Assembly (NCBI GenBank): GCA_002455755.1
Contig: DKLL01000135.1
Span: 7,282 to 13,055, forward strand
DNA length: 5,774 nucleotides
Reading direction: 5' to 3'
Source of the DNA: Acinetobacter sp. UBA6641
Lineage (GTDB): Bacteria; Pseudomonadota; Gammaproteobacteria; Pseudomonadales; Moraxellaceae
Shown here piece after piece: positions 1 through 5,246 of this stretch (position 1 is the stretch's first letter; every line of letters begins with the position of its first letter). The position numbers were made by a program, and so were the translations under genes. Under the pieces are notes generated by a model. The model ran no database searches. It saw only the letters and a program-made list of their open reading frames with translations, and was not told where the DNA came from.

Positions 1-16
1 TGCAACATGAGCTATT

Positions 17-53
17 AAGATAAAACAGCCGCAATATTTACATACTGCGGCTG
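17..53 (-). terminator. Intrinsic terminator of the dehydrogenase gene
   Basis: A perfect 8-bp inverted repeat, CAGCCGCA (26-33) and TGCGGCTG (46-53), encloses a 12-base loop. Read on the minus strand, the GC-rich stem is followed directly by TTTTATCTT (25 down to 17), the usual layout of a Rho-independent terminator. It lies 27 bases past the dehydrogenase stop codon. On the plus strand no T-run follows the stem, so it should act only on minus-strand transcription. Confidence 0.85.
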
Positions 54-80
54 CTGAACCCATTTGGCATTTATCTTATT

Positions 81-1244
81 TTAAGGCGTCAATATGACTT
101 TACGGCAGTCCTGTTCACGCTTATCAAAAATCCGGTAGCCTTCGGCCGCATCGGACAGATTCATGCGATGCGTAATAATCATTTCCGGAGACAAATCGCC
201 ATTTTCAATAAATTCCAGAAGTTGAGGCAGGAATTTATGTACATGAGTTTGACCCATTTTAAAAGTCAGCCCCTTATCAAATGCATCGCCAAACAGGAAA
301 CCATGAATCGGACCGGCATAGACGCCCGGTACACTGACAATTCCACCGCGACGCACCGCAGCAATACACTGACGTAAAGCCGCGCCGCTTGAGCCTTCAA
401 TTTTAAGATTGGTGAGTACAGTTTCAATCATGCTGCCTTTGGCTTCAAACCCGATCGCATCAATGACCGCATCTACTCCGCGATGTCCCGGTGTATTGGT
501 GATAATAAATTCGGCTGCATCCACCTTGTCGAAATTGACCGGAATGGCACCATACGTATTGCGCGCATATTCCAAGCGGTAATGGTTGTGATCTACTATA
601 AAAATCTGTTCCGCACCCAACATTTGCGCACATGCTGCTGCAAGCAAACCGACCGGTCCCGCCCCATAAATGGCAACACTAGAGCCTTTAGTCACTTTAG
701 CATTGGTTACGGCTTGCCAGGCAGTCGGTAAAATATCCGTCAGGAACAAAACTTTTTCATCCGACAATGAACCCGGTACCTTAAACGGACCTACATTGCC
801 CTTGGGAACGCGTACATATTCTGCCTGTCCTCCTGGAATTCCGCCATAGAGATGGCTATAGCCAAACAAGGCCGCACCCGGTGGAATCTGTTTCTTATTA
901 AGAATGGCACCACGACCGGTATTGGTTTTTTCACAGGCAGCAGTCAAATCATGCTCGCAAAAAAAACAATGTCCACAGGCGATTACAAAAGGAATAATCA
1001 CCCGGTCACCTTTTTTTACTTGTGTAACTTCTGGACCGACTTCTTCTACAATCCCCATAAATTCATGACCGAAGATATCGCCTTCTTCTGTAGCCGGAAT
1101 TTTACCTCGATACAGATGCAGATCTGACCCACAAATGGCCGTTGCAGTGACCCGTAAAATAACGTCATCCGGTTCCTGAATGACAGGATCAGGAACAGAC
1201 TCTACTCGGACATCGTGTGAACCATGATATGTAAGTGCGCGCAT
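81..1244 (-). CDS. Zinc-dependent alcohol dehydrogenase, formaldehyde-dehydrogenase-like (MDR family)
   Basis: A 387-residue medium-chain dehydrogenase/reductase, predicted to be a cytoplasmic NAD(P)-dependent enzyme oxidising an alcohol or aldehyde adduct. The catalytic-zinc region shows C38 (AICGSD) and the GHE motif (H60, E61), with D170 in TDILPTAW. The structural-zinc lobe has four cysteines, C90, C93, C96 and C104. The Rossmann loop GAGPVG is at 194-199, and D218 at the end of the next strand favours NAD over NADP. The long insert around 275-295 and the C-terminal IITHR...IFDKRE segment fit the FDH-like subgroup related to glutathione-independent formaldehyde dehydrogenase; length is normal and all metal ligands are present. 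The start is supported by GAGAGGGA (1250-1257) 5 bases upstream. It appears monocistronic, with its own promoter candidate and terminator. The true substrate cannot be read from the sequence, so formaldehyde is only one possibility. Confidence 0.95.
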   Translation of the reverse strand: MRALTYHGSHDVRVESVPDPVIQEPDDVILRVTATAICGSDLHLYRGKIPATEEGDIFGHEFMGIVEEVGPEVTQVKKGDRVIIPFVIACGHCFFCEHDLTAACEKTNTGRGAILNKKQIPPGAALFGYSHLYGGIPGGQAEYVRVPKGNVGPFKVPGSLSDEKVLFLTDILPTAWQAVTNAKVTKGSSVAIYGAGPVGLLAAACAQMLGAEQIFIVDHNHYRLEYARNTYGAIPVNFDKVDAAEFIITNTPGHRGVDAVIDAIGFEAKGSMIETVLTNLKIEGSSGAALRQCIAAVRRGGIVSVPGVYAGPIHGFLFGDAFDKGLTFKMGQTHVHKFLPQLLEFIENGDLSPEMIITHRMNLSDAAEGYRIFDKREQDCRKVILTP

Positions 1245-1266
1245 TTTTATCCCTCTCAGCTTTATT

Positions 1267-1307
1267 TTTTAGATCGACTTAGAAATGGTGATGATTTGTT
1301 TTAGATC
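1267..1307. repeat. Pair of 9-bp direct repeats in the dehydrogenase leader
   Basis: TTTTAGATC occurs at 1267-1275 and again at 1299-1307, 32 bp apart (about three helical turns), between the candidate promoter and the dehydrogenase start. Two in-phase copies could be half-sites for a regulator of this gene, but the motif is AT-rich and short, so chance is a real alternative. I do not recognise it as the site of a known regulator. Confidence 0.3.
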
Positions 1308-1357
1308 TTTGTGCTTAACCAGTCTGACCTATATTGAGAGGCATACACTCTTAAATA

Positions 1358-1386
1358 TGTATAGAAAAAGAATTTTTACTATTCAA
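1358..1386 (-). promoter_or_regulatory. Candidate sigma70 promoter of the dehydrogenase gene
   Basis: Read on the minus strand, a -35-like TTGAAT (1381-1386) and a -10-like TATACA (1358-1363) are separated by exactly 17 bases. Each matches the consensus at 4 of 6 positions, including the best conserved bases. It would give a leader of roughly 105 bases containing the TTTTAGATC repeats. The surrounding DNA is very AT-rich, so chance matches are likely and this remains a prediction. Confidence 0.4.
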
Positions 1387-1610
1387 AAATGTGAAAAAAA
1401 TACGATTTAAGTTATAAAATGTAAGCTCTAAGTTTCTTTGAAAATGTAATGTAATTTTTAAAATAATTTCCAGAGTTTTTTGAAATCCTTTTTTACTCAG
1501 TTGCAATTCAAAATTCTTTAAGTCTTTAAATCTCTAGCTTAGTCTTTTATTCTGGGTGTTGTAACTGTAAAAAAATATAAAAGCTTTTAAATAAGCAAGG
1601 ATAAATTTAA

Positions 1611-1799
1611 ATGGTTATTCATTCTTTACTTTCTAGGCTGGAATGTTCTGATTTGAATGAAATATGTCGCTTTACTATTGAGCGCATGAGTGTACTGATA
1701 CAAAACATCAATCACCTTATAACTTTGCCATGCGTGCATAAAGCATTAAAGAAAAAATCGAATTTTATTTTATTCAAACAATTCATAATCACGCGCTGA
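1611..1799 (+). CDS. Possible small protein of 62 residues, function unknown
   Basis: This short frame begins with ATG preceded by AAGGA (1597-1601) at a good 9-base spacing, and TATAAA (1576-1581) lies about 30 bases upstream as a possible -10 box, though no -35 box at the right distance is evident. Residues 5-33 (from SLLSRLECSDL to LIQNINH) could form an amphipathic helix; the C-terminal third is basic (KKK, then FKQFIITR). There is no signal peptide, obvious membrane segment or family motif that I recognise. It stands alone in the AT-rich gap. It may be a real small gene, the front end of a decayed one, or chance; the ribosome binding site is the only positive argument. Confidence 0.3.
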   Translation: MVIHSLLSRLECSDLNEICRFTIERMSVLIQNINHLITLPCVHKALKKKSNFILFKQFIITR

Positions 1800-1831
1800 T
1801 AGCTCTGAACGATAACCCATCCGTAAGCCGG

Positions 1832-1869
1832 AAAGTTAATCAATTTTAAATGAATGATCTGTTAACTTT
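1832..1869. repeat. 8-bp inverted repeat downstream of the small ORF
   Basis: AAAGTTAA (1832-1839) and TTAACTTT (1862-1869) are perfect inverted copies around a 22-base spacer. A run of seven T (1882-1888) follows 12 bases after the second arm. The gap and the AT-rich stem make it a poor intrinsic terminator for the small ORF at 1611, although it is the only candidate there. Confidence 0.3.
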
Positions 1870-2060
1870 GGAAATATTAAATTTTTTTACGCTTTAGCTT
1901 TTTCTATTTTTTTGTGGTTGAGTCTTATCAGATGGGTTCAATAATCTTTATATGTTCATTAATCTATCATGAGGCTTCTTTCATAAATCATTTTAAAAAC
2001 TACAAACTGTTCATAAAGCTGAAATTGAAAATAGATTTTAGCAGGGATTGGATTCATGAG

Positions 2061-2150
2061 TGTGGCATGGATGCCACATGTTTCCCATCCCTTGCGCTGC
2101 ATTTTAAAGCAGTGCTTAAAACCGGCTCAGGATGTCATGTATGGGAAACA
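2061..2150. repeat. Structured intergenic element with nested hairpins
   Basis: Three complementary elements are packed into 90 bases. TGTGGCAT (2061-2068) and ATGCCACA (2071-2078) form a near-continuous palindrome with a 2-base centre. Directly after it, TGTTTCCCAT (2079-2088) pairs perfectly with ATGGGAAACA (2141-2150). Inside that outer stem, GCGCTGC (2094-2100) pairs with GCAGTGC (2109-2115), with one G-T pair. The element is also more GC-rich than the surrounding gap. From memory, GTTTCCCAT and GCCACATG motifs of this sort recur between Acinetobacter genes, so I infer a decayed copy of a dispersed repeat. A small structured RNA is an alternative, but no promoter is evident. Confidence 0.5.
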
Positions 2151-2168
2151 AAAGGTTTTTCTTGCAGA

Positions 2169-2187
2169 CTCAAAATATAATTTTGAG
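2169..2187. repeat. 8-bp hairpin with a 3-base loop
   Basis: CTCAAAAT (2169-2176) and ATTTTGAG (2180-2187) form a perfect stem with an ATA loop, 18 bases beyond the outer stem of the preceding structured element. Neither strand has a T-run after the stem, so it is not a standard terminator. It may be part of the same dispersed repeat. Confidence 0.4.
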
Positions 2188-2317
2188 ATCCTCATTTTGA
2201 ACTTTCAAAACTAGAGAGATTGCCTGTGAAAAGGTAAAAAACTAAATCCATCAAATGAGGCCGTGCTGATTCAAAAAATCCAATATTGAACATTTTTTGA
2301 TTTATGAAAGAAATCTA

Positions 2318-2440
2318 TTAAAAACCTAAACTTCTCATTAAATCAGGCTTATTTAAAAAATCAGAGATATTTTGACATAATGAATAGTCTGCACGCGGTA
2401 AGCTTAAACATGGTGATTTACATTCATATAAAATCGAAGT
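2318..2440 (-). pseudogene. Possible C-terminal remnant of a lost gene (40 codons, no start)
   Basis: Read on the minus strand, a 40-codon frame between a TGA (2441-2443) and a TAA (2318-2320) has a mixed, protein-like composition rather than the K/N/F/I bias of random AT-rich DNA. It includes SPCLSLPRADYSLCQ and ends in NKPDLMRSLGF. There is no usable start codon near its front and no ribosome binding site, so it cannot be an intact gene. I do not recognise the family. It may be the tail of a decayed ORF or a chance reading of a repeat; the right arm of the 15-bp inverted repeat begins 6 bases past its stop codon. Confidence 0.2.
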
Positions 2441-2558
2441 TCAAAGTTCAGCCAATATCAGAAACAGAACTTTCATACTTGGCAATAAAATCCTAATCTG
2501 GAATGACCGGTGTTTCTGCAATCACTCATCCCTGAAATTTAAAATCCAAGTCCTATCA

Positions 2559-2603
2559 TTTATGATGCTGCCATGCCGATTCAGGTTTCAGCAGCATCAT
2601 AAA
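2559..2603 (-). other. 13-bp stem-loop after the acetyltransferase gene
   Basis: TTTATGATGCTGC (2559-2571) and GCAGCATCATAAA (2591-2603) are perfect inverted copies around a 19-base loop. The structure begins 11 bases beyond the acetyltransferase stop codon, where a terminator or mRNA 3'-end structure would lie. No T-run follows on either strand (on the minus strand it continues TGATAGGACTTGG), so it is not a canonical intrinsic terminator. It may block 3' exonucleases or pause RNA polymerase. Confidence 0.6.
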
Positions 2604-2614
2604 CCTACACAAAA

Positions 2615-3064
2615 CTAGATTAAGTATTTGAAATAACTATAATTAGGATGGTTTTCAACAAAAACGTAATTTTGTTTCTGATAAAAATTAGCCGCAGATT
2701 TAGTGTCTGTATTCAGGCAAAGCGCAGAAAAATTTGCACGGGCATTTTTTTCCAGATGTTGTAACAGCTGTTTACCCACCCCTTGCTTACGGTATTTCGG
2801 CAAGACATAAAAACGACGTACCCGACCAATTCGTGCATCAATTTCATTCTCATTCCATTGCTGGTTTAAACCGCCACAGGCAATCAGCTTGTCATCATCA
2901 TAAACAAAAAGCAGAAACTCACCCGGTTGATCGAACCGGTTTTTTCCACTTTCATATTCTTCAATCAATCGATCAACAAACTGAAATCCTTCTCGCTGTG
3001 CCTGCTTGGCTAATTCCTTGATTTGTTCAGGTAATTGTTCAGCTTTATCAATCGTGATATTCAT
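2615..3064 (-). CDS. GNAT-family N-acetyltransferase
   Basis: A 149-residue protein with a complete single GNAT fold, predicted to transfer an acetyl group from acetyl-CoA to an amine on an unknown acceptor in the cytoplasm. The central strand and acetyl-CoA loop (motif A) are at 82-100: VRRFYVL, then RKQGVG (92-97), matching the R/QxxGxG/A pyrophosphate-binding pattern. Motif B is at 113-133 and includes NTDTKSAANFYQKQNY; the usual KxGF end of this motif reads KQNY here. The N-terminal 45 residues are helical and charged, as in many GNATs. The start is supported by AAGGAAGG (3069-3076) ending 4 bases upstream. It is transcribed divergently from the kinase operon across about 130 bp. Nothing indicates whether the acceptor is a small molecule or a protein. 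Confidence 0.9.
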   Translation of the reverse strand: MNITIDKAEQLPEQIKELAKQAQREGFQFVDRLIEEYESGKNRFDQPGEFLLFVYDDDKLIACGGLNQQWNENEIDARIGRVRRFYVLPKYRKQGVGKQLLQHLEKNARANFSALCLNTDTKSAANFYQKQNYVFVENHPNYSYFKYLI

Positions 3065-3109
3065 CTAACCTTCCTTATTCTGCCCTATATTGCATTTTGA
3101 ACGAATAAA

Positions 3110-3167
3110 TTGACTATATATTGAATTTTATTCATCAATCTACAGCAATCATGGGCATTGGTGTAAA
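3110..3167 (+). promoter_or_regulatory. Divergent promoter region with a candidate kinase-operon promoter
   Basis: The gap between the divergent acetyltransferase and kinase genes must hold both promoters. For the plus strand the best pair I find is TCTACA (3139-3144) and TGTAAA (3162-3167), 17 bases apart, with TG at 3159-3160 as an extended -10 element. Just upstream, TTGACTATATATTGAA (3110-3125) is an imperfect palindrome centred on TATATA; it could be an operator or part of the acetyltransferase promoter. No pair is near consensus, so exact starts are uncertain. Confidence 0.3.
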
Positions 3168-3200
3168 CTTAGCGTTTTAATTTAAATGTGAATGAAAGAC

Positions 3201-4205
3201 ATGACAACTGTTGATCTTTTTGCAATTGGTAATGCACTAATCGACCAAGAATTTAAAGTCTCTGACGATTTCCTGATTCAACAAAATTTGCAAAAAGGCA
3301 CTATGCAGTTGACTGATGGTGAAACGCAAGCAAATTTATATAATAATTTAAAAGAAACGCAAGTATACAAAGGTCAAGCATCCGGCGGATCTGCTGCAAA
3401 TACCACCGTTGCCTTTAGCGCATTAGGCAGTAAAGCCTTTTATGCCTGCCGTGTGGGTAATGATGAACTGGGCCGTATTTACCTGAAAGGTTTAAATGAG
3501 GCCGGTATTCTCACTGCCGAGCAATCCGTCAGTGAAGGCGTAACAGGAACCTGTATGGTTCTGGTGAGCCCGGACTCTGAACGTACCATGCAAACTTATC
3601 TTGGCATTACCGCTGAACTGAGTGAAGCGCAAATCGATTTTCAACCCTTAAAAACTGCAAAATGGCTGTATATTGAGGGCTATTTGTCGACTAGCGATAC
3701 GGCACGTCAAGCGGTTAAACAAGCCCGTGAAATTGCCAAAGCGCATGGGGTGAAAATTGCGTTAACGCTTTCCGACCCCGCTATGGTGCAGTATGCACGT
3801 CAAGGTTTAGATGAACTTCTGGATGATGGCGTTGATTTATTGCTTTGTAATTATCATGAAGCTTTAATGTATACCGAAACCGATTCAATCGAAGCAGCCA
3901 TGGCTAAATTGCAATTAAAAAGCAAATACACTGTCATTACATTATCAGCTGAAGGTGCTTTAATTTCCGATTCTGAGCAAACCCTGAAAGTTCCCGGTCG
4001 TAAAGTGACTGCGGTAGATGCCAATGGTGCGGGTGATGCCTTTGCAGGTGCTTTCCTGTATGCATTAAATGCAGGTTTCAGCCTTAAACTGGCTGCTGAA
4101 TTGTCAATTCTGATTTCAAGCGAAGTCGTTTCACAGTTTGGCCCGCGTTTAAGTGTTGAGAACTACGCAAAATTGTTAAACAACTTCCAGAAGGAATGCG
4201 CATAA
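3201..4205 (+). CDS. PfkB-family carbohydrate/nucleoside kinase, adenosine-kinase-like
   Basis: A 334-residue ribokinase-fold enzyme expected to use ATP to phosphorylate a hydroxymethyl group of a sugar or nucleoside; relatives are usually annotated as adenosine kinase (adenosine to AMP, purine salvage). Numbering from 3201, the glycine-rich substrate-side signature GGSAANTTVAFSALG starts at residue 62. The NxxE motif (N217-Y-H-E220) binds Mg2+/phosphate, and the second PfkB signature DANGAGDAF is at 273-281 with catalytic base D279. All expected motifs are intact and length is typical. I place the start at 3201 (MTTVDLFAIGNALID), where the conserved part begins. An ATG at 3192 would add three residues; it follows directly after an in-frame TGA, and neither start has a strong ribosome binding site. 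The stop overlaps the next gene's ATG (TAATG), so it leads an operon. The substrate could instead be another nucleoside or sugar. Confidence 0.92.
   Translation: MTTVDLFAIGNALIDQEFKVSDDFLIQQNLQKGTMQLTDGETQANLYNNLKETQVYKGQASGGSAANTTVAFSALGSKAFYACRVGNDELGRIYLKGLNEAGILTAEQSVSEGVTGTCMVLVSPDSERTMQTYLGITAELSEAQIDFQPLKTAKWLYIEGYLSTSDTARQAVKQAREIAKAHGVKIALTLSDPAMVQYARQGLDELLDDGVDLLLCNYHEALMYTETDSIEAAMAKLQLKSKYTVITLSAEGALISDSEQTLKVPGRKVTAVDANGAGDAFAGAFLYALNAGFSLKLAAELSILISSEVVSQFGPRLSVENYAKLLNNFQKECA
4189..4195 (+). promoter_or_regulatory. Ribosome binding site that sets the Rieske gene start
   Basis: AGAAGGA, inside the last codons of the kinase gene, ends 9 bases before the ATG at 4205. An in-frame ATG at 4196 touches this site with no spacing and so could not use it. 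The site therefore favours the TAATG-coupled start at 4205, which gives 108 rather than 111 residues. Confidence 0.7.
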
Positions 4206-4531
4206 TGATTAAAATTGCCATGACGGAAGATATTCCTGAACGTGAAGCACGTTCTTACGAAACGCCGAATGGTGAGACGATTTTCATTACCCAGCGTGAC
4301 GGCTCATTCTATGCCTATCAGAATATCTGTCCTCACTTACAGGTTGAACTGGAATTTCTAGAAAACCAGTTTTTAGATCGGGATCAGGAATATATTGAAT
4401 GTTCCACTCATGGCGCATTGTTCCTGGTTGAAACCGGTGAATGTATTTCTGGTCCATGCCAAGGGCAATCACTTGAAAAAGTTGAAATTACCGTGCATTC
4501 TGATGGTGGAATTTACCTGAAAGAAGAATAA
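4205..4531 (+). CDS. Small Rieske [2Fe-2S] ferredoxin-like protein
   Basis: A 108-residue stand-alone Rieske domain, predicted to be a soluble cytoplasmic electron carrier holding one [2Fe-2S] cluster. The ligands are C42 and H44 (CPHL) and C66 and H69 (CSTHGALF), giving the order C-x-H-x21-C-x2-H. The 21-residue spacing between the boxes is longer than the about 15-17 common in ferredoxin-type Rieske proteins, through an acidic segment (ELEFLENQFLDRDQE). The later GECISGPCQGQSL matches the turn that usually follows box II and adds two cysteines, C80 and C85. No signal peptide or membrane anchor and no fused oxygenase domain are present, so it is not the cytochrome bc1 subunit. Its ATG overlaps the kinase stop (TAATG), implying translational coupling. 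The redox partner is unknown and no oxygenase or reductase gene lies alongside. Confidence 0.9.
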   Translation: MIKIAMTEDIPEREARSYETPNGETIFITQRDGSFYAYQNICPHLQVELEFLENQFLDRDQEYIECSTHGALFLVETGECISGPCQGQSLEKVEITVHSDGGIYLKEE

Positions 4532-4537
4532 CCCCCT

Positions 4538-5167
4538 ATGGAATCTGCCATGCTTGAGTTTCTGCTGAACTATAACTTGATGCCTTTTCATCTAAGTTTA
4601 CTGGCTCTGATTTTACTCAGCATGGTAGAAACCATTGGCTATTACTTTAATATTCGCCCGACTGAATTTCTAAAAACCCTTTCTCCAAAGAAACTTACCG
4701 ACTCACCACTGCTCAACGTCAAGTTCTCCAAAACACTGATTGTGGTATTTTTATTGATGAACTTCAGTTTTGCAGGCTATTTTCTGCAACTTTGCGTATT
4801 TGCACAGCAGAAGGCATTTTTACCTGCTTATTATCTGATTATCCCGGCAATGATCATTGCGGTGTTTTTCACTGTATTTATGATTCACTGTCTGGATCAG
4901 GTCATCAAGCCAACGCTTACCAGGCAACAGGTCAACCTGCTGGGACGCCTGGCAACCATTTCCAGTGGCAATGCGCGTCCGGGATTTTCTGCGCAAGCAC
5001 GGGCACGAGACAGTTTTGGACAATTACATTATGTCCAGGTCGAGCCTGAATTCGGTGAACTGGAATTTCAATCGCAGATTATTCTAATTCGCTTAAAAAA
5101 ATCCCACTATATTGCTAAAAAAATTTCCAAAACCAATACTTTATTTAGCATGGAAAATCATGAGTAA
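4538..5167 (+). CDS. YqiJ-like inner-membrane protein with C-terminal OB-fold domain
   Basis: A 209-residue protein with three predicted membrane helices at about 17-37, 66-88 and 94-118, followed by a soluble domain from about 133. That domain reads LLGRLATISSGNARPG, then QARARDSFGQLHYVQVEPE and the strand IILIRL, the pattern of the OB-fold domain of the YqiJ/NfeD-like group. Escherichia coli YqiJ has, as I recall, similar length and order, and its gene is next to yqiK, encoding a flotillin-like protein; members of this group are thought to partner flotillins in membrane organisation. No flotillin gene follows here: a convergent gene comes next. Only 6 bases separate it from the Rieske stop codon, so it is the third gene of the operon. 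There is no good ribosome binding site at 4538; an in-frame ATG at 4550 (205 residues, MLEFLLNYN), with GGA 7 bases upstream, aligns better with the E. coli start and is a real alternative. Confidence 0.85.
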   Translation: MESAMLEFLLNYNLMPFHLSLLALILLSMVETIGYYFNIRPTEFLKTLSPKKLTDSPLLNVKFSKTLIVVFLLMNFSFAGYFLQLCVFAQQKAFLPAYYLIIPAMIIAVFFTVFMIHCLDQVIKPTLTRQQVNLLGRLATISSGNARPGFSAQARARDSFGQLHYVQVEPEFGELEFQSQIILIRLKKSHYIAKKISKTNTLFSMENHE

Positions 5168-5246
5168 TGACCGGCTCTATTCCATAACTTCAAATATGCC
5201 CTAGAAACCAGCAGCTGAATCATTCCCTCAACTGGCTTTAAAAATT

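Larger units (their letters stand above)
1976..2312. repeat. 15-bp perfect inverted repeats enclosing about 340 bp
   Basis: TTCTTTCATAAATCA at 1976-1990 recurs as its exact reverse complement at 2298-2312. The enclosed 307 bases contain the hairpin cluster at 2061-2187 and no gene. The arrangement is like the ends of a small non-autonomous element, but I see no matching target-site duplication just outside the arms (the left flank ends CATGAGGC, the right flank begins ATCTATTA). It could also be two copies of a dispersed motif in opposite orientation. Confidence 0.5.
1245..2614. other. 1.37 kb AT-rich intergenic region, no convincing full-length gene
   Basis: This stretch lies upstream of the dehydrogenase and downstream of the acetyltransferase, both on the minus strand. 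Neither strand has an open frame that reads like a conserved full-length protein. An 88-codon plus-strand frame at 1914-2180 runs through the hairpin cluster and is probably non-coding. What it holds is listed separately: a promoter candidate, leader repeats, one possible small ORF at 1611, inverted repeats and hairpins, and a short coding-like remnant at 2318-2440. The size for a compact bacterial genome, plus these scraps, suggests a site of past insertion and decay. No tRNA, rRNA or CRISPR structure was seen. Confidence 0.6.

Noticed and set aside
1914..2180. 88-codon plus-strand open frame in the intergenic gap
   Set aside because: It runs through the palindrome and hairpin cluster, has no clear ribosome binding site, and its peptide shows no family-like pattern; the structure of the DNA explains the open frame better.
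2372..2401. Perfect -35 box TTGACA at 2372-2377 on the plus strand
   Set aside because: No acceptable -10 box occurs 16-18 bases downstream and there is no plus-strand gene to serve.
2734..3021. 95-codon plus-strand frame opposite the acetyltransferase
   Set aside because: It is an antisense shadow of the GNAT gene, rich in His and Pro, without a ribosome binding site or recognisable motif.
4196..4531. Longer Rieske start at 4196 (111 residues)
   Set aside because: The only ribosome binding site (AGAAGGA, 4189-4195) directly abuts this ATG with no spacing, while it is well placed for the ATG at 4205 that overlaps the kinase stop.
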